64,000 nt of DNA, from the NCBI RefSeq assembly GCF_002105465.1, contig NZ_NCSQ01000156.1, positions 29,501 to 93,500 on the forward strand. The letters run 5' to 3'. The notes beneath the pieces were generated by a model. That model ran no database searches, was not told where the DNA came from, and was given only the letters and a program-made list of their open reading frames with translations. Below are positions 9,488 to 18,469 of this stretch, in pieces. The first letter of the stretch is position 1; every line of letters starts with the position of its first letter. A program made the position numbers and the translations under genes. This stretch comes from Aquidulcibacter paucihalophilus. Its GTDB lineage: Bacteria; Pseudomonadota; Alphaproteobacteria; Caulobacterales; Aquidulcibacteraceae.

Positions 9488-10468
9488 TCAAGAGACCAAC
9501 GACAGCGCCAGCGTATGACGGCGCTTTGCGCGCTCTTTTGCCTTATCCAAACGACCGCGAACCTTGTCCAAAGTCGTCTCCAATTCCGCCTTGAACGCCT
9601 CTCCGCCCTCAACTGCATAGGCCACATAGAGCGCGAGCGCCAGCTGTCGTGTTAGATTGGCATTTTCGACGCGTTCTGGGCCAGGCGCGCTGGTACGGGC
9701 TGCCACATTCTCCAGCACCATCGCAATTTCTTGCACTTCGTCGATGTCGAGACGTTTTGCAGCCCGCACAAGTTCAGCCGAGCTTTCCAGCAAATCCACC
9801 ACAAAGCCCGCATTTGCATCCCCACGCCCTTGCGCCTGGATAATCACTTCAGCGGCCATTGCGATACGACGGGCAAGTTTTGCCAAGCGATCTTGGTCAA
9901 CTTTACGGCGCGCTGTCGCGAGAATTTCAGACTGCGTCACCGGATCAAAATTGCTCATCAAAACGCGGTCACGCAGCGTATTGGGCGGATCGAAGGTCTC
10001 TGGGGCCATTTGATTGCTGGAAGAGCGGCCCCGGTCAGGCCCAACATAGTCAGACGTCACGACAAATTGTTTGCGTGCAGAGATGATGGCCCGCACCCGC
10101 TCTAAGGTTTGGATCTGCGAGAATGGGCGCAACAACACATCGTCACAGCCCACATTCATCAAATCTGCCACAAAGTCGGTAGAGCCCGCCCACAGGGTCG
10201 CAATCACAGGAATGAAGGGATTAACGCCCAATTCACCCAAACGCTGGGCGCGCAACAACTCGACCACTTCAGAGTGGTTTTCGGTGGCTTCAATGACCAA
10301 AAGCGAGATATCGACATCGCGAAGACGACGGGTCAATTCGCGCAAAGAGGTCATCCCCTCGATGCGGCGGAACCCAATCCCGTGCAACACAGAACGTGTC
10401 ATCAGCATATTGCCGCGCACTGGATCGTAAATCAGCACGGTCGCTGCTGCGAGTCTTTGCTTGTCCAA
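9488..10468 (-). CDS. Atypical receiver-domain protein, phosphoacceptor missing
   Basis: 326 residues. Residues 8-132 follow the CheY-like receiver plan: ATVLIYDPV at strand 1, PVIAT at strand 4 and LLRPFS at strand 5. The aspartate expected at the end of strand 3 is absent (DISLLVIEATE, with Val58 or Glu60 at that point), and the conserved lysine before the proline is Arg114. It is therefore unlikely to be phosphorylated in the normal way. A YVGPDRGR motif at about 141-148 resembles the Y-x-GPDRR linker seen in other alphaproteobacterial receiver proteins. The C-terminal 150 residues are helical and could form a four-helix bundle, with no HTH or kinase motif seen. It lies between tpiA and secG on the same strand. 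Role unknown; perhaps a phosphorylation-independent scaffold (inference). Confidence 0.7.
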   Translation of the reverse strand: MDKQRLAAATVLIYDPVRGNMLMTRSVLHGIGFRRIEGMTSLRELTRRLRDVDISLLVIEATENHSEVVELLRAQRLGELGVNPFIPVIATLWAGSTDFVADLMNVGCDDVLLRPFSQIQTLERVRAIISARKQFVVTSDYVGPDRGRSSSNQMAPETFDPPNTLRDRVLMSNFDPVTQSEILATARRKVDQDRLAKLARRIAMAAEVIIQAQGRGDANAGFVVDLLESSAELVRAAKRLDIDEVQEIAMVLENVAARTSAPGPERVENANLTRQLALALYVAYAVEGGEAFKAELETTLDKVRGRLDKAKERAKRRHTLALSLVS

Positions 10469-10539
10469 AGGACTTTCACCCCTTCATCCGGATATACCCT
10501 TTGCCACAGGGTTGTTTCCAAGACGTTACGATGATTGGT

Positions 10540-11289
10540 TCATTCTTGAATTGCATGCAGAATTTTCAAAAATCCATCCGCTGTCAGGCTCGCGCCCCCC
10601 ACCAAAGCCCCGTCGACATGGTCGAGATGCAAGAGCTCGCCGGCATTACCGCCATTGACAGAGCCGCCATAAAGCAAGCGGACACTCGCCCCCGCAGAGC
10701 CAAACCGATCCACCAAGCGTTGATGAATGGCACGGTGCATCGCGGCAACATCGACCGCACTTGGCACTAAGCCCGTCCCGATCGCCCAAACGGGCTCATA
10801 GGCAATCACTAAGCCTTCTGCGGGAAACGTATCGGGAACCGAGCCATCGACTTGGCCTAGGACAATTGCCTCGGCTTGCCCAGCCTCGCGCTCTGCGCGG
10901 GTCTCGCCCACGCAAATAATGGGCACAAGGCCAGCATCAAGGCCCGCTTGTGCCTTCGCACGCACCACTGCACTGGTCTCGTGATGATCGGCGCGGCGTT
11001 CAGAATGGCCGACAATCACAAAGTAACCGCCCGCATCCTGGATCATCGCCGCCGATATATCGCCCGTATGGGCCCCGGAAACTTTTTCGTGACAATCTTG
11101 TGCACCCGTCAAAAGCCCCGTTCCTGATACAGCCTCACTGAGGCTGGCCAAGAGCGTGGCCGGTGGGCAAATCGCCAATTGGATGGCGTGGCTTTTGGCG
11201 GCGGCTGCGGAGGCCGCAATCAGGCTCGCCTCTGCCAGCGAAGCCTTTAAACCATTCATTTTCCAGTTTCCAACCAACAATTTCGCCAC
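10540..11289 (-). CDS. tpiA: Triose-phosphate isomerase
   Basis: 249 residues, the standard length. It interconverts dihydroxyacetone phosphate and glyceraldehyde 3-phosphate in glycolysis and gluconeogenesis. Visible signatures are GNWKMNG with the catalytic lysine near the N-terminus, the electrophilic histidine in VIVGHSERR, the catalytic glutamate in IAYEPVWAIGTG (signature AYEPVWAIGTG) and the C-terminal phosphate-binding LYGGSVNG. It diverges from the ppiD-trp transcription unit, with 193 bases between the starts. Confidence 0.98.
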   Translation of the reverse strand: MAKLLVGNWKMNGLKASLAEASLIAASAAAAKSHAIQLAICPPATLLASLSEAVSGTGLLTGAQDCHEKVSGAHTGDISAAMIQDAGGYFVIVGHSERRADHHETSAVVRAKAQAGLDAGLVPIICVGETRAEREAGQAEAIVLGQVDGSVPDTFPAEGLVIAYEPVWAIGTGLVPSAVDVAAMHRAIHQRLVDRFGSAGASVRLLYGGSVNGGNAGELLHLDHVDGALVGGASLTADGFLKILHAIQE

Positions 11290-11318
11290 GTCTTACTCCA
11301 TCCGAGCCTAGATGATTT

Positions 11319-11332
11319 GTCCGCGCGCGGAC
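11319..11332. repeat. 14-base perfect palindrome between tpiA and ppiD
   Basis: GTCCGCGCGCGGAC reads the same on both strands and lies 29 bases upstream of the tpiA start in the divergent promoter region. It may be an operator, or just a GC-rich palindrome; no other copy was noticed in the window. Confidence 0.3.
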
Positions 11333-11482
11333 CCTTTATGCTGTCCCGCATAGGCAGGTGGTTTCAACTTTGCAATTCACCACACTGAGACCTGCAGTCG
11401 ATCGCGCTATGCTGTGCAGGCCTTGCCTTGCCCCCTCCCCCAACGATCCTTATGCTAAGGGGAGTTTTCATCAGGATCTTCC

Positions 11483-13408
11483 ATGCTCAACGCGTTTCGA
11501 AAATTTGCCCGCTCATGGGTCTCCGGCATCATCATTGGTCTTTTGGTCATTTCCTTCGGGATCTGGGGGGTCAATGACATCTTCACCCGGGGTAGCCCAG
11601 ACGCGGTAGCAAAGGTTGCTGGCGAGTCGATTACGCAGGAAGAATATAAGCAAGAGTTTGATCGCTTGCTGAAGCGCGCGCAAGCCGATGCCCAGCGCGA
11701 TATCTCAACCGAAGAGGCGCGCGCCCAAGGTCTGGATAGTGCAGTGCTAGAGCAAATGGTCGCGACCCGAGCCTTTGCCGCTTTGACCGACAGCCTTGGG
11801 CTGAAGGCACCTGACTCGGTTGTCCAAGCCGAAATCGCGAAAATTCCGGCTTTCCAAGACCAAATCACCCGCCGCTTCAGCCAAGACACCTATCAATTGG
11901 CGCTGCGCGACAATGGCTTTACCCCGGCAGAATTTGAGAAGAGCGTGCGGTCAGACTTAACACGCCAAAGCCTGACTTTGGCGGTCAGCTCTGGATTGCG
12001 TGCGCCTCGCGTCTTCGCCAGCCAGACTTTGGCCTTCGGGACCGAGCGGCGGATGGTTACCATCATCCCCATCCCAGCAAGCTTTGTCGGCGGGCCACGT
12101 CAGCCGAATGACGCGCAATTGAAAGCGCTTTATGAGGAAAGCAAAGCCCAATTGATGCGGCCAGAAACCCGCAATCTCACCATGGTGGTGGCAAGCCTCG
12201 CAGACTTTGAAGCCAAGGTGAAAATCGACGAAGCCCAAGCCCAAGAGATTTTCGCGCGGAATAAAGAGCGCCTCTCCACGCCCGCCAAACGTGGCCTCGT
12301 GCAATTGGTGACAACAGATCGTGCCAAGGCAGATCAGGCAGCCGCCCGTTTGCGCGCCGGCGAAGACCCTGCGGCCATTGCCAAAGCGCTTGGCCTATCG
12401 GTACCCATTGTTTTGTCCAATGTTACAGTCGGGGGTATTCCCGATGCCAATGTTGCTAAGGCAGCCTTCGAAATGAAGCAGGGCGATGTGCAAGTGGTTG
12501 CCGCAAAATTGCAGCCTTTTGCCGCTGTCAAAGTTACGGAAGTCGTTGGCGCCAAAGAAGCCAAGTTTGAAGATTCCGCCGCCGAAATCCGCACGCAATT
12601 GCGCCAGACTGCGGCGGGTGAATTGATGACGGATGCAACCGAAGCCTATGACAAAGCCATCACGGAAGGGGCGACCCTAGAGGCAGCTGCCGCCAAGGCA
12701 GGCTTTCGCGTCGTTTCAATCAACAACATCATGGCGGACGGCAATCTTGCCACAACTGGCCAGCCTGCCCCTGAGTTTGCAGAAGCCCCCAATGTTCTCA
12801 AAGAAGCCTTTGCGGGCGGCAAGGGTGATACATCTGACCTCGCCCCGATCCCAGGCGACAGCTATGTGGCGGTTCGCATTGATTCAATTGCGGTCGCAGC
12901 TCCACCACCGTTTGACTCCATCCGCACCGAACTGACCAATGAGTGGGTCCGCCGCGATGTCCGGGCCCGGGCAGAAGCAAAAGCGAAGGAAGTTTTGGCG
13001 GAAGCCAAAAAGACCAGCTTGGAAGCCGCCGCAGCCAAGTTCAAATTACCAGTTGCCAAGCAAAACCAACCGCTCTTGCGCGGTCAGGGCGGCCAAGAAC
13101 TGAGCCAAGCTGTATTTGGGGCCAAAAAGGGCGAATTGGTCTTAGCACCGACGGCAAATGGCGTTGAATATACTGTCCTTCGGGTCGATGAGATTTTGAA
13201 GGATGACGAGAAAATGGTTCCAGATCGTTTGACCCAGGCAGAAACCGCGGTGCGGGCCTCGGTTCAGCGTGACCTCATCGCCTCTCTCGAACGCGTGGCT
13301 CGCGATCGTGCCAAAGCACAGCTCTTCACCAAAATGATGGGTCGTGCGCTCGGCGATACCGAAGAAACCGCCGCCGCCAAAGCCGCCACGCCGGCCAAAC
13401 AGCCGTAG
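11483..13408 (+). CDS. ppiD: PpiD-like periplasmic folding factor (SurA_N / parvulin type)
   Basis: 641 residues. The N-terminus (ARSWVSGIIIGLLVISFGIWGVNDIF) is one transmembrane anchor, followed by the SurA_N-type segment VAKVAGESITQEEYKQEFDRLL, typical of PpiD. A central parvulin-type region of about 100 residues is followed by a long helical C-terminal part. PpiD sits in the inner membrane with its bulk in the periplasm and chaperones proteins leaving SecYEG. The parvulin active-site residues are not obvious, as is common in PpiD, so it may act as a chaperone rather than an isomerase. The trpE start lies 6 bases after its stop, so it heads the trp unit. That linkage is frequent in alphaproteobacteria (established synteny, from memory). 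Confidence 0.9.
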   Translation: MLNAFRKFARSWVSGIIIGLLVISFGIWGVNDIFTRGSPDAVAKVAGESITQEEYKQEFDRLLKRAQADAQRDISTEEARAQGLDSAVLEQMVATRAFAALTDSLGLKAPDSVVQAEIAKIPAFQDQITRRFSQDTYQLALRDNGFTPAEFEKSVRSDLTRQSLTLAVSSGLRAPRVFASQTLAFGTERRMVTIIPIPASFVGGPRQPNDAQLKALYEESKAQLMRPETRNLTMVVASLADFEAKVKIDEAQAQEIFARNKERLSTPAKRGLVQLVTTDRAKADQAAARLRAGEDPAAIAKALGLSVPIVLSNVTVGGIPDANVAKAAFEMKQGDVQVVAAKLQPFAAVKVTEVVGAKEAKFEDSAAEIRTQLRQTAAGELMTDATEAYDKAITEGATLEAAAAKAGFRVVSINNIMADGNLATTGQPAPEFAEAPNVLKEAFAGGKGDTSDLAPIPGDSYVAVRIDSIAVAAPPPFDSIRTELTNEWVRRDVRARAEAKAKEVLAEAKKTSLEAAAAKFKLPVAKQNQPLLRGQGGQELSQAVFGAKKGELVLAPTANGVEYTVLRVDEILKDDEKMVPDRLTQAETAVRASVQRDLIASLERVARDRAKAQLFTKMMGRALGDTEETAAAKAATPAKQP

Positions 13409-13414
13409 GCGCTT

Positions 13415-14977
13415 GTGCTGACGATTGAGCCCAGCTTTGATCAGTTTGAAGCCGCCTATCTGCAAGGGCGCGGCGTGCCCTTGCGCGCCAAGCGGATTGA
13501 TGATCTCGAAACGCCAGTCTCTGCCATCGCTAAACTGGGTGCCGACAGGCTAGGCTCTTGCTTGTTTGAAAGCGTTGAAGGCGGGGAAACCCGGGGGCGC
13601 TATTCCATCGTCGCCTGCGACCCAGACCTGATCTATCGCGTCGATCAAGGCGGTGCTGCAAAGGCCGCCATCGATGAGGCGGGTCGGGTGGGTGACTATA
13701 TCCCCTGTGGCGAGGAGCCTTTAGCTGCGCTGCGCACCTTAATCGCAGACAGTGCGCTCGACTTTCCAAGTGACCTTCCACCTCCCGCGGCGGGCCTGTT
13801 TGGCTACCTGGCTTATGAGACCGTGCGCCGGGTCGAGCGTCTACCTGAGACCCATCCCGACCCCATTGGCGTTCCCGAGGCCCTTTTGGTGCGCCCGCGC
13901 CTTGTCATCGTGTTTGACGGCGTAAAGCAGGAATTGTTGCTGGTAACACCTGTACGGCCGCAAGCGGGTATTTCGGCCAAAGACGCCTATGAGCACGGGC
14001 GCGATCGCTTAGAGAAAGCTTGGGCCACGCTGGATGGGCCCTCGCCTTTGCGCGTGCCGTCTTATGCCGCTAAGCCCAGCCCCTTGGGCGAAGCCATCCC
14101 GAACATGAGCCCGGCAGCCTATATGGCGAAGGTCGAGAAGGCCAAAGACTACATACGGGCGGGCGACATCTTCCAAGTTGTGCCCAGCCAGCGCTTTTCT
14201 GCCCCCTTCTCTGGTTCTGCGATTTCGCTCTATCGGTCGCTCCGCCGCACCAACCCCTCGCCCTTCCTGTTTCTCTTGCGAATGGATGGGTTTGACATTG
14301 TGGGCTCCAGTCCTGAAATCCTTGTCCGCCTGCGCGACGGAACCGTGACGATGCGCCCAATTGCCGGCACCAAGCCGCGCGGGGCCACCCCTGCCTTGGA
14401 TCAAGCCTTCGCCGAAGAATTGCTGAACGACCCAAAAGAACGGGCAGAGCATTTGATGCTGCTTGACCTTGGGCGCAATGATGTGGGCCGTGTATCGCGG
14501 TCAAAGCCCGGTGGCAATGATGGCCCGGTGGGCATTGGTCGAGGCGGGGTACGTGTGACCGAGAGCTTTAAGGTCGAGCGCTATAGCCATGTGATGCACA
14601 TTGTCTCTAACGTGGAAGGCAGCCTCAAACCCGGCCTCGATGCGCTCGATGCCCTCTTGGCAGGCTTTCCGGCAGGCACGGTGTCTGGCGCGCCTAAAGT
14701 GCGCGCAATGGAGATTATTGCAGAGCTTGAGCCGCATGGCCGGGGTGTTTATGCCGGTGGTGTTGGCTATTTCTCTGCTGGGGGCGATATGGATTTGTGC
14801 ATCGCCTTGCGAACTGGGGTTTTGAAAGACGGCGTCCTGCATGCCCAAGCGGGCGCGGGGGTCGTGCTCGATTCCATTCCGGAAAGCGAGCATAATGAAT
14901 GCGTTAACAAGGCAAAAGCTTTGCTGCGCGCTGCCGAAGACGCTGCCCGCTATGATGAGAAGGCCGCCCACGCATGA
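13415..14977 (+). CDS. trpE: Anthranilate synthase component I
   Basis: 520 residues with a GTG start 6 bases after ppiD. It converts chorismate and ammonia to anthranilate, the first step of tryptophan synthesis. Chorismate-binding family hallmarks are visible: SSPEILVRL, PIAGTKPRG, LLDLGRNDVGRVS, SNVEGSLKPG and FPAGTVSGAPKVRAMEII. The N-terminal segment with GRYSIVACDPD belongs to the tryptophan feedback subdomain. The stop overlaps the trpG start by 4 bases (ATGA), indicating translational coupling of the two subunits. No attenuator-like leader peptide is visible before it, because ppiD abuts directly. Confidence 0.98.
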   Translation: MLTIEPSFDQFEAAYLQGRGVPLRAKRIDDLETPVSAIAKLGADRLGSCLFESVEGGETRGRYSIVACDPDLIYRVDQGGAAKAAIDEAGRVGDYIPCGEEPLAALRTLIADSALDFPSDLPPPAAGLFGYLAYETVRRVERLPETHPDPIGVPEALLVRPRLVIVFDGVKQELLLVTPVRPQAGISAKDAYEHGRDRLEKAWATLDGPSPLRVPSYAAKPSPLGEAIPNMSPAAYMAKVEKAKDYIRAGDIFQVVPSQRFSAPFSGSAISLYRSLRRTNPSPFLFLLRMDGFDIVGSSPEILVRLRDGTVTMRPIAGTKPRGATPALDQAFAEELLNDPKERAEHLMLLDLGRNDVGRVSRSKPGGNDGPVGIGRGGVRVTESFKVERYSHVMHIVSNVEGSLKPGLDALDALLAGFPAGTVSGAPKVRAMEIIAELEPHGRGVYAGGVGYFSAGGDMDLCIALRTGVLKDGVLHAQAGAGVVLDSIPESEHNECVNKAKALLRAAEDAARYDEKAAHA

Positions 14978-15558
14978 AAATCCTGCTCATCGATAATTAT
15001 GACAGCTTCACCTATAATCTGGTCCATTATGTCGAGGAATTGGGCGCTGAGACCCAAGTGGTTCGCAATGACCGCTTGAGCGTGGACGAGGCCATCGCCC
15101 AAGCCGGTGACGGCATCATCATCTCGCCTGGCCCCTGTACGCCCAATGAAGCCGGGATCTGCCTTGAGCTGATCAAAGCCTTGCCCGACGATATTCCTTT
15201 GTTGGGTGTCTGCCTTGGCCATCAGGCGATTGGCCAAGCTTATGGCGGCAAAGTCTTGCGCGCCAAAACCATCATGCATGGCAAGACCTCCCTGATCACC
15301 CACGCCAATACCGGCCTGTTTGAGGGCTTGCCGGATCAGTTTGAAGTCACGCGCTATCACTCCTTATCCGTCGAGCGCGAGAGCCTGCCCAATTCCCTGC
15401 GCGTCGATGCATGGACCGCCGATGGCGAGATCATGGGCATGAGCCATGTCGCCAAGCCAATTTTTGGTGTGCAATTCCATCCCGAAAGCATAGCCTCAGA
15501 GCATGGTCATGCCCTGATCCAGCGCTTTTTAGCCTCAACCAAAGTGGCCCAATCGTGA
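14974..15558 (+). CDS. trpG: Anthranilate synthase component II (glutamine amidotransferase)
   Basis: 194 residues. Class I glutamine amidotransferase giving ammonia to TrpE. It opens MKILLIDNYDSFTYNLVHYVE, and has the oxyanion region ISPGPCTPNEAG, the nucleophile cysteine in GVCLGHQAIGQAYGG and the terminal His-Glu in VQFHPESI. It overlaps trpE by 4 bases and trpD by 4 bases. In some organisms the same subunit also serves 4-amino-4-deoxychorismate synthase; there is no evidence either way here. Confidence 0.98.
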   Translation: MKILLIDNYDSFTYNLVHYVEELGAETQVVRNDRLSVDEAIAQAGDGIIISPGPCTPNEAGICLELIKALPDDIPLLGVCLGHQAIGQAYGGKVLRAKTIMHGKTSLITHANTGLFEGLPDQFEVTRYHSLSVERESLPNSLRVDAWTADGEIMGMSHVAKPIFGVQFHPESIASEHGHALIQRFLASTKVAQS

Positions 15559-16580
15559 GTGAGGCGATCAAGCCAGCCTTAGCCCTATTGCGGGATGCCC
15601 AAGCCCCCGCGCCCGCCGTCCTTGACCAAGCCTTTGCTACCATTTTAGCGGGCGAGGCCACACCAGCCCAAATCGGTGCCTTTTTGATGGGGCTGGAACG
15701 TCTGACCTTGACCAGCGAGATGATTGCCTCGGGCGCGCGTGCCATGCGCACGGCCATGACGCCGGTAGAAGTGCCCTTTGCCTGTATCGATGTCTGCGGC
15801 ACAGGGGGCGATGGTTCACATACCTTGAACATCTCTACCGCTGTATCCTTTGTCTTGGCTGGGGCAGGTCTTAAGGTCGCTAAGCATGGTAATCGCGCCA
15901 TGAGCTCGAAGTCGGGCGCGGCAGATGTGTTGGAGGCTTTGGGTGTAAAGCTTGAGCTTACGCCCGAACATTGCGCCCAAGCACTTGATGAAGTCGGCCT
16001 TGTATTCTTGTTTGCCCAAGCCCATCATCCCGCCATGCGCCATGTGGGCTCTGCGCGGCGCGAACTCGGTTTTCGTACGATTTTCAATCTCCTAGGCCCA
16101 CTTTCTAATCCTGCACACGCACAGCGCCAATTGGTTGGCGTGTTTGCGGACGACAAGCGCCAGCCCATGGCGCAGGCCCTGATGAACCTTGGTTGCGAGA
16201 GCGCTTGGGTAGTCCACGGTCATGGCGGCTTGGATGAAGTATCCCTTTCGGGTCCAACGCGCGTCACGGCCCTCAAGGATAAGGCGTTGTCAGAACTTGA
16301 AATTCACCCACGTGATCTGGGCTTGAAGACGGCACCGCTCGAAGCCCTCAAAGGCGGTGATGCCGCCCATAATGCGAAGGCCTTGCGTGCGCTTTTGGAA
16401 GGTGAAACCGGGCCTTACCGCGATGTGGTGGTGTTGAATGCTGCCGCCGCACTGGTTGCGACCTGTGCAGCCCACGACCTCAAAGAAGCTTTGGCGCGCG
16501 CCACCACAAGCCTTGAGTCCCGAGCCGCGCTCGCCAAGCTCGACCAGTTGATCGCCTTCACCCATCGGACGCCCTCATGA
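15555..16580 (+). CDS. trpD: Anthranilate phosphoribosyltransferase
   Basis: 341 residues from a GTG at 15555 ([12 protein letters not shown]) that overlaps the trpG stop as GTGA; the frame is open further upstream but that part lies inside trpG. It transfers phosphoribose from PRPP to anthranilate. The family's PRPP/anthranilate motifs are present: [15 protein letters not shown] and [21 protein letters not shown], with [19 protein letters not shown] further on. It overlaps trpC by 4 bases. Confidence 0.97.
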   Translation: MSEAIKPALALLRDAQAPAPAVLDQAFATILAGEATPAQIGAFLMGLERLTLTSEMIASGARAMRTAMTPVEVPFACIDVCGTGGDGSHTLNISTAVSFVLAGAGLKVAKHGNRAMSSKSGAADVLEALGVKLELTPEHCAQALDEVGLVFLFAQAHHPAMRHVGSARRELGFRTIFNLLGPLSNPAHAQRQLVGVFADDKRQPMAQALMNLGCESAWVVHGHGGLDEVSLSGPTRVTALKDKALSELEIHPRDLGLKTAPLEALKGGDAAHNAKALRALLEGETGPYRDVVVLNAAAALVATCAAHDLKEALARATTSLESRAALAKLDQLIAFTHRTPS

Positions 16581-17368
16581 GCGACACCCTTTCCAAAATC
16601 ATCGCTTATAAGCGCGAGGAAGTGGCCGCCCGTAAGCTCCACCAATCCATCGCAATCCTGGAGGCCTTGGCGTCAGAGCAGACCGCGCCACGCGGCTTTA
16701 CCGCCGCCCTCAAACAGGCGGCCCTGACCCGCCCTGCCTTAATCGCCGAAATAAAGAAGGCCAGCCCCTCTAAAGGCCTGATCCGCGCAGACTTTGTGCC
16801 CGCCGATTTAGCCCAAGCTTATGAGAAAGGCGGGGCTGCCTGTCTGTCTGTCCTCACCGATGCACCCAGCTTCCAAGGTCATGAGAGCTTCTTGGTAGCC
16901 GCACGAGCCGCCACCCACCTGCCCTGCCTGCGTAAGGATTTCATGGTCGACACCTGGCAGATCGCCGAAAGCCGCGCCTATGGGGCTGATGCGATCCTGG
17001 TCATCATGGCCGCGCTCGACGATGCACTGGCCGCTGATTTAGTGGCTGCAGCCAAGCATTACGGCATGGATGCCTTGATTGAAACCCATGATGAAGCGGA
17101 GATGGAACGCGCCTTGAAACTTGATGCAGACCTCATCGGCGTCAACAACCGCAATCTTAAAACCTTTGTCACGGACCTTTCTACCACCGCCCGCTTGGCA
17201 AATCTCATCCCGCCATCACACCTGTTGGTGGCCGAAAGCGGCATCAATAGCCGCGCCGATATCACCCTGCTGCAAGCCGCCGGTGCCAAAGCCTTCCTGA
17301 TCGGTGAAAGCTTGATGCGCCAAGCCGATGTTTGTGCCGCCACGCGAGAAATTTTGTCGGTGGATTGA
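16577..17368 (+). CDS. trpC: Indole-3-glycerol-phosphate synthase
   Basis: 263 residues, a stand-alone TrpC without fused TrpF. It closes the indole ring from the carboxyphenylamino-deoxyribulose phosphate. The TIM-barrel signature [18 protein letters not shown] contains the catalytic lysine; [12 protein letters not shown] and [10 protein letters not shown] are also diagnostic. It starts in an ATGA overlap with trpD. The lexA, moaC and moeA genes that often follow trpC in this class are absent; a GNAT gene on the opposite strand follows instead. Confidence 0.97.
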   Translation: MSDTLSKIIAYKREEVAARKLHQSIAILEALASEQTAPRGFTAALKQAALTRPALIAEIKKASPSKGLIRADFVPADLAQAYEKGGAACLSVLTDAPSFQGHESFLVAARAATHLPCLRKDFMVDTWQIAESRAYGADAILVIMAALDDALAADLVAAAKHYGMDALIETHDEAEMERALKLDADLIGVNNRNLKTFVTDLSTTARLANLIPPSHLLVAESGINSRADITLLQAAGAKAFLIGESLMRQADVCAATREILSVD

Positions 17369-17418
17369 TCGTCAATCGCGATGGCATCGGCTGGTTTTGA
17401 GATGTTGGGGTGAGAACT

Positions 17419-17440
17419 CGGGGAAAGCCCCGCTCTTCTG
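17419..17440 (+). terminator. Weak hairpin after trpC
   Basis: CGGGG-AAAG-CCCCG followed by a pyrimidine-rich stretch lies 50 bases after the trpC stop and before the convergent GNAT gene. There is no proper T run; low confidence. Confidence 0.35.
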
Positions 17441-17472
17441 TGCGTTCCGGCAGGGATAACAGCGTAGGGGAT

Positions 17473-17946
17473 TCACAAACTCTTATAAAACAAGATCTTT
17501 GTGGGTTCGCCGGCAATCACATCGAGACCAGAGATCAGATAGCCGGCCTTGAGATTGAGGATGGCCATGGCCCGGTTAGGTTGGCGGGTGGCGGTCTCAA
17601 GCCCGCGAAAACCAGCCTCCTTCGCCCAAGTATGTTGAGCTGTCATCAAGGCAGCCGCAAGGCCTTGACCGCCTGCCTCTTCGGCGACTCCCCCGATCCA
17701 GGAGTTGAACACACCGCGATGACGCTCATAGCCCAGTTTAAGACCAAGGAGTTGCCCCTGCCCGTCCAAAGCCACATGGGCGTTAAGGTTACGTCGCCCT
17801 GAAAGTTTTTCGGCAAAATTCGACCAGTCATCGGGTAAAACTTTGTCAAGGAAGGCGGCAATGCTGTCAGCGTGCGCGATGCATCGCGGGCCATCCCACT
17901 GGTCAATCTGATAGTCTGGCATCATTTCAAGTCCCCACCTCGACAT
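17473..17946 (-). CDS. GNAT family acetyltransferase
   Basis: 157 residues. The acetyl-CoA pyrophosphate-binding region (motif A) is recognisable as EEAGGQGLAAALMTA, followed by a motif-B-like NRAMAILNLKAGYLISG in which an asparagine precedes the terminal helix, as in many GNATs. The N-terminus has no clear substrate-binding signature. Starts at 17925 or 17922 (MMPDYQ) are possible because the first eight residues are poorly conserved in character. Convergent with trpC. Substrate unknown. Confidence 0.72.
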   Translation of the reverse strand: MSRWGLEMMPDYQIDQWDGPRCIAHADSIAAFLDKVLPDDWSNFAEKLSGRRNLNAHVALDGQGQLLGLKLGYERHRGVFNSWIGGVAEEAGGQGLAAALMTAQHTWAKEAGFRGLETATRQPNRAMAILNLKAGYLISGLDVIAGEPTKILFYKSL

Positions 17947-18002
17947 GGCCCGACGAGCACGTTAGACCAACCCCCTAAAATTACAATGAGGGAGCCTTTA
18001 GC

Positions 18003-18452
18003 ATGACCAAGACCACCACACTCGCTACACTTGCAGACTTGGCCGGCCAAGAAATTGGCGCGTCCGATTGGCTGTTGATCGATCAAGACCGCGTCAATCT
18101 GTTTGCGGACGCAACCGGCGACCACCAATGGATCCATGTTGACGTACCCCGCGCTACCAAGGAAATGGGCGGCCCGATTGCACACGGCTTTTTGACCCTG
18201 TCCTTGATTCCATTTTTGGGTAAGGACATCTTGAAAGTTGAAGGCGTTAGCCGCGGCATCAATTATGGCCTCAACAAAGTGCGATTCACCAATATGGTCC
18301 GCGTTGGTTCAAAAGTTCGCGCGGTGCAAAAACTATTGAGTGTCGAGCCCAAGTCCGGTGGCCTGATGCTGACCAGCGAAGTGACCATCGAAATCGAAGG
18401 CGAGGCCCGCCCTGCATGCGTGGCCGAAACCGTCAGCATGTTGTTTGCTTAA
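18003..18452 (+). CDS. MaoC-like (R)-specific enoyl-CoA hydratase
   Basis: 149 residues forming a single hotdog fold. The hydratase-2 catalytic Asp/His motif is seen in DATGDHQWIHVD, and GGPIAHGFLTLSLIP continues the active-site helix and substrate strand. Family members hydrate trans-2-enoyl-CoA to (R)-3-hydroxyacyl-CoA, linking beta-oxidation to polyhydroxyalkanoate synthesis or side-chain catabolism. A phasin gene lies 8 kb away, so a PHA link is possible but not shown. The ribosome-binding site GAGGGAG precedes ATG 18003. It is followed by a RidA gene after 17 bases on the same strand. Confidence 0.9.
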   Translation: MTKTTTLATLADLAGQEIGASDWLLIDQDRVNLFADATGDHQWIHVDVPRATKEMGGPIAHGFLTLSLIPFLGKDILKVEGVSRGINYGLNKVRFTNMVRVGSKVRAVQKLLSVEPKSGGLMLTSEVTIEIEGEARPACVAETVSMLFA

Positions 18453-18469
18453 TCACCCAAGGAATCAAG

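Noticed and set aside
10496..10512. Hairpin ACCCT/AGGGT between tpiA and the receiver gene
   Set aside because: Only five-base arms with no T run in the direction of tpiA; not supported as a terminator.
18416..18469. Longer RidA start
   Set aside because: Overlaps the MaoC gene and lacks family character; ATG 18470 follows AAGGAA and gives the usual RidA N-terminus.
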